Notes: generated by a model not told the origin, from the letters alone. Positions 13,381-26,120 are shown, counted from the first letter of the stretch. The stretch is 64,000 nucleotides of DNA from Bolinopsis microptera (GCF_026151205.1 NC_087075.1:13274628-13338627); one strand, 5' to 3'. Made by a program: numbers and translations.

Positions 13381-14720
13381 CAGTTCTATTGTAGTACACG
13401 TGCTTTCTGAACGGCCAATTAACCCAGAATATTGTAGGAGGTAATACCAAATTATTATTAACTGCAGTTATCATACTACTATATATACAGTATTAACTGT
13501 ATCATACTACCATACAGTGTATGGTAGTTGCGAACCTCTTTCGTTCCCAGCAGCCAGAACTTAAAGTATCAACTCCTTAATTTCTGGTACCCTCAATTAT
13601 ACTAGAACCAAAGTTGCAGCACCGGCCACACTTGCAGACAGGTGCTCAGAATTGGCAGTTTAAAGTGAAAGAATTAGTCCGGGCTGGGTTCTCAAAAAGT
13701 TTGATAATCAACTGACGAAAACTAGGTATAATACCCGGAAGATATTATAAATATCATAGATAACGCCTGTTAGTTACGACTTTACGACGAAATAATCGGA
13801 GCACAAGCACTGTCAGGAATTAATTATCATTATTATATGTAGTATTATACAACTACAGTTGTATTAGTAGCAGTGCCGTTATGTTACTAATCATACTCTT
13901 GGGTATCTAGTTTGATGATCTGCAGATGTTTAATATAATATTTTCACTCCCGGGTTGTGGGATAAGAACAATAAAAAACTGGCTCGTTTAAATATTGAAC
14001 GAAGAGCTATCTTACTTCCAGAGCTCGTCATCTGGACTTAGACGGGCGATCTTATTCCTAAAATTCGGAGGATTTTAGTAGCTTTAAATTGTACACAAGA
14101 GATTAATACCGATGTAAAATTTGTGCCAGGAAAATATTATATCGAAATCAAAAACTTCATTGAGAGTCTAATGGTAGAAATATGTTGCATATCGATTCCT
14201 GCTTCCTTTCTTCATTCAATTTAGACGGAGCAATACTGCAGCAGAAGTCATCTCAGCTAATAACAACTCTTGCACAGGCCAAAATTGCAAGATACTAAAT
14301 ACTTTTGCAACTCACCAGTTCTGTTTGACGACGAGAAGAGAAGCGGTCTCCACGATATTACTCAACCTCTTGCAGCCACCGGGATCAGGCATTATTGGGG
14401 TAGTTGCGGAAACGAACAGTATATCCTGAGAGTCAGGGAGGGGGAATTTCGGTGAAGTTCCAGGTTCATTAAGTATCCACTATCCAAGTACTAAAATCTT
14501 TTATATACGGTAAACTGTCACGATAACTCATGGACGGTTAGGTCATGGACGGTTAGGTGCATGTAATCTGCACTGTAACTTTAAACTTTTAAATATCTCT
14601 TAACAGTTAACATTGCACAAAACAGTTCATACACACTTCTTTGAAGTAAACTAGAGTTAAATATAAGGTATTTAAAGTAAAGCAGAGTGAAAGATATGAT
14701 ATTTAAAGTATCTAAAATAT
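13381..14720. other. Intergenic, nothing recognised
   Basis: Single-copy AT-rich DNA without a convincing exon. The only small structure is a short direct repeat of CATGGACGGTTAGGT around 14529-14560. Confidence 0.6.
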
Positions 14721-15489
14721 TTTAAGTACCTGTAGAGGAGGACTAGAAACTCTATTTTAAGTACCTGTAGAGGAGGACTAGAAACTCTATTTAAAGTACC
14801 TGTAGAGGAGGACTAGAAACTCTATTTAAAGTACCTGTAGAGGAGGACTAGAAACTCTATTTAAAGTACCTGTAGAGGAGGACTAGAAACTCTATTTAAA
14901 GTACCTGTAGAGGAGGACTAGAAACTCTATTTAAAGTACCTGTAGAGGAGGACTAGAAACTCTATTTAAAGTACCTGTAGAGGAGGACTAGAAACTCTAT
15001 TTAAAGTACCTGTAGAGGAGGACTAGAAACTCTATTTAAAGTACCTGTAGAGGAGGACTAGAAACTCTATTTAAAGTTCCTGTAGAGGAGGACTAGAAAC
15101 TCTATTTTAAGTACCTGCAGAGGAGGACTAGAAACTCTATTTTAAGTACCTGTAGAGGAGGACTAGAAACTCTATTTAAAGTACCTGTAGAGGAGGACTA
15201 GAAACTCTATTTAAAGTACCTGTAGAGGAGGACTAGAAACTCTATTTTAAGTACCTGTAGAGGAGGACTAGAAACTCTATTTAAAGTACCTGTAGAGGAG
15301 GACTAGAAACTCTATTTTAAGTACCTGTAGAGGAGGACTAGAAACTCTATTTAAAGTACCTGTAGAGGAGGACTAGAAACTCTATTTAAAGTACCTGTAG
15401 AGGAGGACTAGAAACTCTATTTTAAGTACCTGTAGAGGAGGACTAGAAACTCTATTTAAAGTACCTGTAGAGGAGGACTAGAAACTCTA
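14721..15489. repeat. 35-bp minisatellite, ~22 copies
   Basis: Uninterrupted array of the unit TTTAAAGTACCTGTAGAGGA plus GGACTAGAAACTCTA. Almost the only variation is TTTTAAG versus TTTAAAG at the start of the unit, so the array is recent. Confidence 0.97.
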
Positions 15490-15583
15490 GTTAGAGGTCT
15501 CATTATCTGAGTCTTGCTCTTCCTTCTTGTTGCCATGTTCCACATCTCCGCACACATCCCCACACAAGGTCCACTACTCAAGT

Positions 15584-15599
15584 CACGTGTAGTCACGTG
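15584..15599. promoter_or_regulatory. Two adjacent CACGTG E-boxes
   Basis: Two CACGTG cores 10 bp apart, the second in the extended palindrome GTCACGTGAC. This is the class of site bound by bHLH-zip factors (MYC/USF/MITF type). Function is inferred only; no transcription start is visible. Confidence 0.4.
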
Positions 15600-16029
15600 A
15601 CCAAAACAACTACAATTTCAAACAATAAGAAAATTACTGGTGGATTTAATAATTCATTCAAAAGACTAAGTTAACAAACAAACGGAACTGAGAACAAACT
15701 CAAGTCAAACGAACCGTTGTAAGCCGTTTTGCTGTTTACAGAACGATCCTATTTATCTGTGCTTATACAATCAGCAGCGATAAAACGCCTTTGTGGACCG
15801 AGCCGTACATAACTATCAGACATCAAGCAAAAACTTGCTCAGACAATGGCACAGACAGCTGAGTAGTAGATAGCACAATATGCTGTGTGATAACACTATA
15901 ATATTATGTTGTAAGTAAGTACAACTACACCTTGTTGAGGAGCCTAAAATATAAAACGTTGCTGCAGTACAGAACTGTGCATATCGGTTTATCCACACTC
16001 CCTGTCCAATGACAAGTTTGATATTAGCC

Positions 16030-16087
16030 CACGTGTTAGCCCACGTGCAGGGAGATACGCCCACGTGTCTGGGAGGTGGGTCACGTG
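16030..16087. promoter_or_regulatory. Cluster of four CACGTG E-boxes
   Basis: CACGTG at 16030, 16042, 16062 and 16082, four in 58 bp of AT-rich genome. Random occurrence at this density is very unlikely. No adjacent start codon or exon was identified, so the controlled gene, if any, is unknown. Confidence 0.45.
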
Positions 16088-16290
16088 GTGGAATGACTGA
16101 GAGAACATGTTTATCGTGAGGGGTAGAAACTAAGTTTCTATCACTTAATTAACTGAGCTGGTGGCTAGTTATGTTGATGCTTACTATTACTACTTGAGAA
16201 AGATATTGTTGTATTGTACTGATTACTCGACATCATGTAACGGCTTCTTAGTTCTATGGAATGTGATGAGATTTTATTAAATCAATTATA

Positions 16291-16600
16291 AGATTCTTTG
16301 CAGATGATAAGCACATTCAGCAAGATCTTGATCATGTTATTGCATGGGCCAAACGAAATAACATAGCTTTACACGAGGATAAGTTTGAGCTCCTAGTTCA
16401 TTGAGGGAATCCTAATGAGAGTCTGTATGCAGTGACGTAATGTATGCAGTGGCGTAATTGTCCCACATTCAAACGACGATTGCCCCCCCCCCCCCCCCCC
16501 CCCCCCCCCCGGCAGGGTCAGCGGGTCCCTTCATTACGCCACTGTCTGTATGAGCTGCCTTTTGTATATCAAGCACAAAAATACAGTGTGTCTAATATAA
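16291..16600 (+). pseudogene. Non-LTR RT fragment, FADD core
   Basis: From 16291 the plus strand reads RFFADDKHIQQDLDHVIAW and then a segment with NNIALHEDKFELL, before a stop. FADD is the RT catalytic box, and the downstream NN..LHEDKFE-type block is typical of the following palm segment in non-LTR RTs of invertebrates. The reading resumes as ELPFVYQ at about 16553, after a 115-bp MITE that splits it. Only about 70 residues of RT remain, so this is a dead relic. Confidence 0.75.
16430..16544. mobile_element. hAT-like MITE, 115 bp, inside RT relic
   Basis: Ends are CAGTGACGTAAT at the left and the complement of CAGTGGCGTAATG at the right, flanked by a perfect 8-bp duplication TCTGTATG (16422-16429 and 16545-16552). 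CAGTGGCGTA-type ends plus 8-bp duplications are characteristic of hAT-superfamily MITEs. A second CAGTGGCGTAAT lies just inside the left end. The interior is mostly a run of about 28 C. Removing it restores the flanking RT relic, which confirms the boundaries. Confidence 0.85.
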
Positions 16601-16975
16601 TGGTAATAATATGCTTTATCCTACAGACCGAGTAAAGGATCTAGAATTTATTTTCAGCATTTCTTACTGCTTCCCCCTGCTTCAGCATTTCTTAAATCGT
16701 TTCCAAATAAGCCATATTTCAGCAACTACTGCTTCCTGGAGTATGAACAAGGCAGCAGCGATACTGCAAGGCGGTTGAATTATTCGATGACCCAGTAGAG
16801 GAATCTGTGAATCTCTCCTAAGTATCCTAAGTAAATTTTGATATGTGTCAAGATCTGCCTTACATCGGCATCTTACGAGAGACGATATATAATATATATA
16901 TATATATATCCGTGCCATTTTACTGACACCACGGCATCAACTTTAACGCGACTTTCCGCAAAAACCGTAAAAGAG
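16601..16975. other. Intergenic up to palindrome edge
   Basis: No exon recognised. Contains an (AT)n run at about 16888-16910. The sequence is unrelated to that beyond the other palindrome edge at 59135. Confidence 0.6.
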
Positions 16976-17640
16976 ATACAACTGAAACTTTTTTGACTGG
17001 GTCAAATGCTTTAATGGCCTCCAAATCAGCATGAAATAATAAAAAATTGGCCAAGGAATAATGATTTTAGAGCCCAAAATGTGGACCCCCAAGTGGTGTC
17101 AAAAAACGCCAATTAAATAGGTAATAATTATTTTAGTCTCTTGAGTCTTGACACCGTTTGGGTTATATTATACGGGTTCCTGCTAGTTAAACTAAAGGAT
17201 ACAAACATGCTTTAGTACTACAAATATACAATCATGCTCGACCGGAATCCCGGCTTAATCCCTGTCCAAATCAAAAATAGATTTTTGTAGATCTATTTAA
17301 AATATACAAATACAAATTTGACCTGCTAAAAATATATTTCTGCTGGACCACTAGACCTGCTATAGACCACTAGACCACTTTGCTGGACTGGAGTATGAAC
17401 GAGGCTTTAGTACCACAAATATATATCCAAACATCTAGACCCGCATCAACTGCTAGAGCACTATAGTATAATCTTAAACAGACGGATTTTTAAAAAACCA
17501 CAAAATTCAATGAACCCTCAAATAGATGCGGTTGTATATAAACAGCCAACCTATTCATTGCAAGGTAACACCTTAACAACAATAGAAGCTAAGTGCTTGC
17601 CACTAAATCCTTCTAAACTCACCGGACGTATTCATCTGAG

Positions 17641-18116
17641 TTAATTGGACTGCAGGAGTTCGAAGGGATCCTTTTCATCATCTTCTTCCTGTTCAGTGAC
17701 AACTGTCTCCAGGTCATCCCTGGGGAAGGCTCTGATAAATTGTAGCGAATTTCAAACACAAGAAAGTATTTAAATTGTGGCTTCGTTGAGTCTGACATTT
17801 TAAAACAGAATCGAGGACTATTTCAATATATTCTGTTTTGAATATTTCCATTTATTTCGAAACGTAAATGTCCCATAACAATTCAATTACCTTAACACTG
17901 ACCTTAACAACCAACTTTTTTAGATTCCAAAAATTGTATGTAAATTATTTTTCCAATTTATAATTCGCATAAACTTTACATAAAAAATACCGAGCAAGTT
18001 CACTAAAATTTTACATATTGATATCTGAATTTTCGAATCAAGAGGAAGCAGTAAGTTAAAGAATACCCACCAGCCCGAGTCGCTTTGTTTATGATAGAGG
18101 GAGTAAAGTTATCCAT
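17641..18116 (-). CDS. Small two-exon gene, acidic C-terminus (left copy)
   Basis: Proposed minus-strand exons 18116-18071 (ATG, MDNFTPSIINKATRA, donor GTGGGT) and 17729-17641 (AFPRDDLETVVTEQEEDDEK then DPFELLQSN and stop). Together they give 44 codons in one frame. I see a pyrimidine tract and CAG just before the ATG (GTCCCAG), so an upstream exon may exist and the true N-terminus may be longer. The acceptor used here is TCAGAG|CC; the stronger CAG two bases earlier would fit only with a donor at GG|GTATTC, which preserves the same C-terminal frame. The tail is highly acidic. Family not recognised. An identical arrangement lies in the right arm. Confidence 0.35.
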
Positions 18117-19169
18117 TTTCTGGGACGAGGAAAAGGTATATCTTCAAAACAAAGTGATAGGCTGCGAATAGTGAGCCCTGACTGACTAAAGGAAGAAACA
18201 ATAGTACTAGAAAGTTCAAAGTTCTGGATCTTCTAACAATACCATGGAAACGGTGTATCATACTCAATATGCAACGATATATCTTAATCGTCCTTTAACG
18301 AGTTTTGATTACCAGAAAAGGTGAATAAGAGATTACTGTTTATGTAGCTAGGAGCCGATAAGAGAATAAAGAATATTACAAAATTATACAAAATTATAAA
18401 CAATATCCCAACAGTAACTACTAACTATGTCAACTGTGACCTTTTCGGCTTTACCAAGGCGTCCTAAAATTAGATTATGGCTCAAATACGTTCATTCTTA
18501 AATCTTTAAATTTAAATTTAAGATTGAGGCCCTAAGTACGGTCAAGTGAAACGAAAACAACATGCAATTTGATCACATCTTGGTCAAATATTGAATAAGC
18601 TGTTTGGTCGAAGTTTGGTCCTGTTTAAGCGCTGTGACGTACGACTACGAGTCTGCGGGTAGGACAATTGTTTCAACTTATCGGTTAGAACTTTATATGA
18701 AAAGCTTTTATCTCCAACAATATGGCATTTTGAAACGGTTCAACTTGTGAGAGTCACGTGTGGAAGCAAACTCACGAGAAATTCAATTTATTTACAGCAC
18801 GCAGAAAACCAGGCGGGACTTATTGACTTAGCTAAGGAGAATTCGTTAATTTCCTGGTAGTTACCGTGTTTTGTACGATGTTTAGGGAAATTATTAGATT
18901 TATCATCAATATCAAGCTAATTTCACAACTACTTATAACTACGCTATTGTAATATATCATAAGATTATCATAGAAAGAAAGTACTAATAATGTTATGACA
19001 ACATTGTTGTCCGAAGAGACTTAATCCTCTTCGCGTCCAAGATCAACGTTAATCTTGCATCAAATATAAATCACGAAAGATAAATTACTTCCCCAACAGG
19101 CAACATCATATGACCTATAGCATAGGCTATAATATGACACGCTGGTGTATTTAGGGTAAAGTATTAAGA
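18117..19169. other. Intergenic in left arm
   Basis: Near-identical to the right arm (57000-57990 region). No further exon was identified; one CACGTG at 18754. Confidence 0.5.
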
Positions 19170-20610
19170 TTAAACAGGACTAAACAGAACTAACCGTTAG
19201 AAGGGTAGTGTCGCTGACTGCTGGTAACCACTAGTAACCACTAGTAACCACTAGTAACCACTAGTAACCACTAGTAACCACTAGTAACCACTAGTAACCA
19301 CTAGACTCAACAGGACTAACCATTAGAAGGGTAGTGTCGCTGACCACTAGTAACCACTAGTAACCACTAGTAACCACTAGTAACCACTAGTATAAGTAAC
19401 CACTAGTAACCAGTAACCACTAGTAACCACTAGTTACCACTAGTAACCACTAGTAACCACTAGACTCAACAGGACTAACCATTAGAAGGGTAGTGTCGCT
19501 GACCACTAGTAACCACTAGTAACCACTAGTAACCACTAGTAACCACTAGTAACCACTAGTAACCACTAGTAACCACTAGTAACCACTAGACTCAACAGGA
19601 CTAACCATTAGAAGGGTAGTGTCGCTGACTGCTGGTAACCACTAGTAACCACTAGTTACCACTAGTAACCACTAGTAACCACTAGACTCAACAGGACTAA
19701 CCATTAGAAGGGTAGTGTCGCTGACCACTAGTAACCACTAGTAACCACTAGTAACCACTAGTAACCACTAGTATAAGTAACCACTAGTAACCACTAGACT
19801 AAACAGGACTAACCGTTAGAAGGGTAGTGTCGCTGACTGCTGGTAACCACTAGTAACCACAAGTAACCACTAGTAACCACTAGTAACCAATAGTAACCAC
19901 TAGTAACCACTAGTAACCACTAGTAACCACTAGTAACCACTAGACTCAACAGAACTAACCGTTAGAAGGGTAGTGTCGCTGACTGCTGGTAACCACTAGT
20001 AACCACTAGTAACCACTAGTAACCACTAGTAACCACTAGTAACCACTAGTAACCACTAGTAACCACTAGACTCAACAGGACTAACCATTAGAAGGGTAGT
20101 GTCGCTGACTGCTGGTAACCACTAGTAACCACTAGTTACCACTAGTAACCACTAGTAACCACTAGACTCAACAGGACTAACCATTAGAAGGGTAGTGTCG
20201 CTGACCACTAGTAACCACTAGTAACCACTAGTAACCACTAGTAACCACTAGTATAAGTAACCACTAGTAACCACTAGACTAAACAGGACTAACCGTTAGA
20301 AGGGTAGTGTCGCTGACTGCTGGTAACCACTAGTAACCACAAGTAACCACTAGTAACCACTAGTAACCAATAGTAACCACTAGTAACCACTAGTAACCAC
20401 TAGTAACCACTAGTAACCACTAGTAACCAATAGTAACCACTAGTAACCACTAGTAACCACTAGTAACCACTAGTAACCACTAGTAACCACTAGTAACCAC
20501 TAGTAACCACTAGTAACCACTAGTAACCACTAGTAACCACTAGTAACCACTAGTAACCACTAGACTAAACAGGACTAACCATTAGAAGGGTAGTGTCGCT
20601 GACTGCTGGT
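19170..20610. repeat. Compound minisatellite downstream of five-exon gene (left)
   Basis: Runs of a 10-bp unit TAACCACTAG interrupted roughly every 60-250 bp by a 40-50-bp block (AGGACTAACCATTAGAAGGG plus TAGTGTCGCTGACTGCTGG). That block is the reverse complement of the last codons, stop and first 3'-UTR bases of the five-exon gene, whose real copy sits at the right edge of the array (20575-20610). Copy number differs from the right-arm array. Confidence 0.93.
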
Positions 20611-23226
20611 GGAGGAGGAGGAGGCGGAGTTTAGTCTGTTGAGAGTGCTGGTGGTCGTGGTGCAGGATATGGGACGTTGTCGCTTCCTTCCTACCTCTCT
20701 GAAGAAATAAATAAAGTCACATTTTATATAGCAGTTTATCGAATAATACTTGTGTCAGCTATATAAGTAGCAAATCAGAACATGATATTGTTAGCAGTAC
20801 AGGGAAATTCAGATATATAAATTATAAAGAGGTTAAGTTCCAGGTGTTGGGTTTTTTTGCGACCTTCTGCAGTACACAAGAAAATGCTGGTGGTAATTTT
20901 AGATTTGGAAAATGGGATTTTAAACTTACTGGGCAATGAGGTAAAACTTTCTTTCGGGCTTCATTTTTTCATTCTGTAGGTGAACCTGAAACGTTTATCA
21001 TTAATGTGCACTTAATCTAAATCTTCACCAATATTTTGCAAAATAAAGTTACAAATTATTGATAGGTTGTACCCATATCCAAAAACCCGCATTCTCGCAT
21101 TCTAAGAATGTAGGAAATTTTTAAAAGTAGGAAATTTTTAACAAAAAGTAGGAAATTCGAGAGCCAACTCTGAGAATTTTCGATAATATTTCAGTAGGAA
21201 TTTAAGTGAAAGAGCAGACTAAAAGTTGCTGGACCGTTATTTAAATGTCCTCAGTCAGGGATCCACTGATCCAGTCTATCAAATTTCGTTTCACAGACCA
21301 AAGTTTGTTGCTATTAGCTATAAAATCTGTAGCTTGAAAGCAGAAAGTGATGGTAGTAGATGAGAAAACATTTTTGCCAAAATTATAAACTCTTGATACT
21401 TCATGCTGTCTCCTATTTCGTGCTTTAGTTAAGTCAAGTGTTTAGGGATTCTAGAATCCAGACTAATTATCCCAATAAAAATTGAAATCAGAAAATAGTA
21501 TGCTAAAATCGTTCTCCATTGTCAGATTCGTTCCAGGAGGCCAAATCTAGTTTAAATTTCCAAAATTTTCGGAGATTACTTTTGCCCCCAAAAGTAATCT
21601 AGGATTATCTATTAAAAAGCATTCCGGGCCCTAAAAACGTAAAATTGAGAATCTGGAATCCGCCATGAAAAATCTTTGAACCGCCGAATACAAAGACTTT
21701 TTATGCGAGCGAAGCGAGCGGGCCACAGAAAACGAAAAAATTGAGAATGTAGGAAATTAAAAAATTTTTGGATATGGGAGGTTGTAAATCTATCAAATAA
21801 CATAATTTCAACATAATTTACTCTTACCATATATAGTTTGTCTCTAAGTTTTCTGCACATGAGATCTGATTTGGACTTCGGGGTTTCAGCTGGCTGCTTC
21901 CTTGTCGGCGAACCTGCTGTGAGGAGTAGCTTTATTTTAAGTTTATTTTAGAGCAAAATGAGAACAACCAAGTTCTTTTTACTCAAATTCTGCTATGTCA
22001 ATGTGCACAGGTCTTAAGTCTTTGTATAAGTAATTACTAAAAAACTCCCAGTGATAGGGAAAAATTTCGTACACCGATTAATATAAATAGTCCCAAGTTG
22101 GCCCCGTAAACTGTAACGATAGATGATTACCTTTACTTTTTAAGTTGCAGCCATTTTTAAATTGGTCGATTATCAAGTTGACTTGAACTTCTCGGTGGTT
22201 CTGGCCGTCTATGCTCAGTTGTCTGAAAAAAGTAGTTGTTATTAAACTATCTATAAAAAGTTTATTGGAAAATCTTGTCAAAAACGTTTATAAAATTCGA
22301 TCAGTTCACGCAGCTATCTACATCGTATTATGGTACAATCAGTACTGATCTCATACTAGCCTACTTCCACTATATTATCCCAATCACTTTGATTCTGACG
22401 TTGACTCTGTCGAGACAATGTAATTAATCGAAAAGAGAAACTTCGTCGAGAAATCTTACGTCATCGGAAGAATATTTTGAAGGTAGCCTCAAATCTGCAG
22501 AAACAATGGTCAAGACTAGTTTTCAACGCGAAAAAATTCGAGGAAGGGATAGATTGATCTTCCGACCGACTAGCTATTTAAATGCACTTAGTTGATTTAA
22601 AAACTTTGAATTGATTACATCAGAACCGGATATCAATAAACTGAATGTCATCATCAACATGCTGTCGCCGACTGTTCAAAGTCGCTATTAGATATTTAGA
22701 ATCACAAATGCCACATGATTTTCTGAGTCATTCACACTGCAGAACAAAATGATTCAAAAACCGCGAAATTTAATTAACTTTTCTCAGTATTGTCTGCCAT
22801 GACAGGCGAGCCCCGGCGGAGCCTCCGGAATTTTTGATAAAATCGAAGCATTTTGCCACATTATCCGGCATCCTGATCACAGGAATAGTCTCAAGAGATA
22901 TGTGTTAGCTATATGGGATATATTGTCAGGGAGGTTTCGCCTGCCCTGCCTCATTGCTGGCTAGGTGACGGATTTCAATATCGACAATCTGTTGATGATA
23001 TCTCAGAAGATACAAGCAATAACGGCAATACTTCAACTACAGACACATTGAGCAGCACTAACTTAGTCACTGAGGTGCAAATTATAGGATAATCGTATCA
23101 CATGCACATTCAAATGACAAATTACATATTCAAATTACATATTCAAATTACATATTCAAATTACCTCCAGAGTGGGTTTGTCTGCGGTCGGAGCCTTGAA
23201 GTTTTCACGCATTCTTCTGCTACCAT
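20575..23226 (-). CDS. Five-exon gene of unknown family (left copy, 140 aa)
   Basis: Minus-strand exons: 23226-23165, 22222-22131, 21916-21828, 20985-20930, 20698-20575. All introns are GT..AG and the phases (2,1,0,2) close to one 140-residue frame. Segments in order: MVAEECVKTSRLRPQTNPLW; REVQVNLIIDQFKNGCNLK; a basic middle GSPTRKQPAETPKSKSD; MCRKLRDKLYMVHLQNEKMK; PERKFYFIAQEVGRKRQR; then a Ser/Thr-rich tail ending QRHYPSNG. The KRQR-type basic run could be a nuclear signal (inference). No family recognised. The coding case rests on the right-arm copy differing by a 9-nt indel in exon 3 and a 6-nt indel in exon 5, both in frame, plus a synonymous change in exon 1. A hAT-like MITE lies in intron 3. 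A CACGTG pair sits about 130 bp upstream of the ATG. An upstream non-coding exon is possible. Confidence 0.65.
21072..21778. mobile_element. hAT-like MITE in intron 3 (left arm only)
   Basis: A 707-bp insertion with perfect 14-bp terminal inverted repeats CCCATATCCAAAAA and a perfect 8-bp target duplication AGGTTGTA (21064-21071, 21779-21786). The right arm has the uninterrupted site at 54502-54509. The 8-bp duplication suggests the hAT superfamily, although the ends do not start with the usual CAG. The interior has imperfect inverted segments (AAGTAGGAAATTTTTAA motifs near 21110-21160, GTAGGAAATT near the other end) and no transposase frame. Confidence 0.85.
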
Positions 23227-23354
23227 TTCTTGTGAACTAAGATGCTAAAACACTTTGAGTATATCAGAAAATGGTGAATAGAATTATCTTCAATTGATCG
23301 CCAGTAGGAAAACGTAAACATCAATATCATGAATTTTAGAATGTGAGTCATCAT

Positions 23355-23387
23355 CACGTGATCACACCCGGAGGGTGTGGTCACGTG
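23355..23387. promoter_or_regulatory. CACGTG pair upstream of five-exon gene (left)
   Basis: CACGTG at 23355 and 23382 inside TCACGTGATCAC palindromes, about 130-160 bp upstream of the proposed ATG at 23226. The right arm has three such sites in 26-bp tandem repeats. Conservation of the block next to the gene suggests promoter elements for bHLH-zip factors; this is inferred. Confidence 0.45.
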
Positions 23388-23399
23388 ATCACGCCCCAG

Positions 23400-26120
23400 A
23401 GTGTGGTCGCAGCTTGTCGAAAACGTTTGATCGAATGCAAATTACGACGAAGTCTATCGCCTGTAGTAACAACTACAGTCTACCTTGAAAACTATTCTTA
23501 ACAACTTTACCCAGTAACGGCTCAACACAAGAAAACGACTTGTTATAAAATTGAAATCGCAATCTGAATTGGTTTAAGACCTCCATAATTATCCCCAATC
23601 CATTTTACAAGTTTTGACTAATCAATAACTTTCGACCATTCTTTTTCTATTAATGGGCACACAGTCTTTCAACTGTTTAAACTGTTACTACCCACGCAAT
23701 ACGAAGGAAAATTCACAAACAAAAAGTTTGTAAAGCTTATAACTACTGAATGCTTGTGTCTTTCTAAAAACTAAACAATTCTGTAAAGTCTACATAAGGA
23801 ATAAACAAATAGCGGCTGTCACCAAGCTTCAAGGTCAACAAACAAGTTCATTAATTTAAAACAAAAAAGTTCATTTTCTCATTAATTTAAAACTTGAGGA
23901 TTAAAAGAAGAGTGATATTTAACGGTGAATAACCAATCAGCTTTTTTAGGATAAAGTACGACTGTCAGTGTCACTGTGCATTGGCCACTTCAAATGTGCT
24001 TACTATAATGCAACAATACAGTCAAATTATCTTGCCGTGTCGAGGAACGAACAAATTAACGGAACAGATTTAAACAAAAAAGGCCGAGTGTAGATTGTGA
24101 AGTGAACACCGCACGTGCGCGCGGCGTAAGGAGGCTACTAACGCGTGAGCAGAGAATCGAGCGAGTAGCAGCCCTCAGGGGTCAATATTATAGCTATCGT
24201 AAAATTGGTACGTCCGAAAAAAGTCTTTGTTCAATCATGGCAATTTCTTTCTTACTTTTAATATTGTAAGTACTCAACCGCGGTTCCAATATCACTGGAT
24301 GTGTTCGCTTGCTCACATCACATATACATAGATACAATCAAAAGAACATTCACATCGTTATTAATGGACTAAATATCAAATTTGCGATAGAAAAGATAAG
24401 CAACAAGAAGCTCCCTCGTACTATCTGAGAAAGTGCCATGAATTTCATCAGCACAGTGTGTGATAATATGAGACATGACGTAACTGAGCGATCTAGTCGT
24501 AAGCAGTAATTGATCAAATGTATGGATATCAGTCCCTGAAAACACAAGTGAACTTCAGAGTGAAGCGGTTTATTTCAAAGTGAAGCGTCTCTTAGCTGCT
24601 ATAAACTTATAAACCTGCCGACAACTTCACTGATCAAACATTATAACACTGCTATTAAGTATTAACATTTGTTTGCTTCATTAATAAATCACCGACCCTG
24701 AAACCACAAAAGATTCATTCAAACAGACTCAAACCTGACACGATGTTTAGAAAACCACACCGACAGCAGTTTTAAAAGAAGATTTGTAATTCAAATGAGA
24801 CCACTGCAGATGACAAGTGGTTTGCATTCAAAACAATTGGAAGTACTTTAAAAACAACTGCTGGAGCTGGACAATAGTTGATTTAGAGAAAATGTCTCTT
24901 TGCTTGTTTACAATTCTTAAAGTACACAATGGCGCTGAGCTTGACTAATCAGAGCACGTAGTTGACCTGTTCGACCAACCAGTTCCCGAGTACGATAAGA
25001 TATCGTTTCATCAACCACATACTCTTTTTGTGGACAATACTTTTTAACAGTAGCTGATTCACTGTGACAATGTTTAGAGATAAAGTTCACATTACAAAAT
25101 CGTGGAGACTCGAAACAAATCTATCGGTTGAGAGAGATTACAAGAATAACAATGATCAGCTGTTTATAGTGCTAGTTGGACAGAATCAGCATTCAGTTAT
25201 CTGCGGGGACCTCAGGCTTTTTCTGCTTATAAACATTGAAGCTGCGGCGGAGTGACAGGCTGAGCAGTGAGCTGTCCAGTAAGCATTTAGTTTATAGTTC
25301 TAGTATAATTTATAGTTTGTTCAATTTCAGAAGAAATTAATAGAAATCTGTTGCAGTTGCACAGGGTACTGCACTGATAAGAATTTAGAATAAGCTATTT
25401 AAGGTATCGTCCACAGTTGATAGAGTGGTTGAGGTTTTAAAAGCTCTTTAATTTAAACACGAGAGCTATGTTTGAATTGGGGGAAGGGGTCTATAAACAA
25501 TAAAAGTGAGTGACGAAAATTTGGCTGTCGTAATGACATAATATGAATAATGTTTTAATAATATGAGGACGAACACTTATTATAGCCTTGATAGTCTCGG
25601 CCACAACAAGCAAACATTCTTGGAGCCCTCCCAGTCCTATTTTATAGTACTGCTGATAATGAGATATAGATTATTGGGGACGAAATAAGAGTCTCCATGA
25701 CTCACTGTAAAACAAAATACACCATGTATTGTCGACGTTTTGGCAACATGCCTTTGCTGTACACGAAACGTTGAGATTATACTCTTTACCATTGATGAAA
25801 CACACAATTGATAAAACTAATCTGTTCAAATAAAATATAACTAGCAATAACATGAAGTGCCTTTAAATCTATTTATAGATTGTGTCCAATTAAAATATAG
25901 CAAGCAAGCAACAACGTGCTGATGTTTCCACTTTCCATCCATTTGTCACATTGGTCACTTTTGATCAAAGTATGGATGGAGCTAACGTCAATGAAACCAC
26001 CGTCAATGAAACCAACAACATCAGCTGTTTTTAGTTTTAAATTGAAAATTCGACAGTTCTTATGTCTACTTTTGAATGTAAGATGAATAATTGATTATTG
26101 ATGACATTTTAACGTGTAAT
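23400..26120. other. Intergenic in left arm
   Basis: No exon could be supported. The right-arm equivalent (46395-49260) is alignable but increasingly different. Short open frames here are not kept in the right arm. Confidence 0.5.

Larger units (their letters stand above)
15490..16290. other. Intergenic with CACGTG clusters
   Basis: No exon recognised. The stretch is notable only for two groups of CACGTG sites listed separately. Confidence 0.6.

Noticed and set aside
13241-13474. Open frame with HFT repeats on the minus strand
   Set aside because: Translation of the 9-bp satellite-edge repeat.
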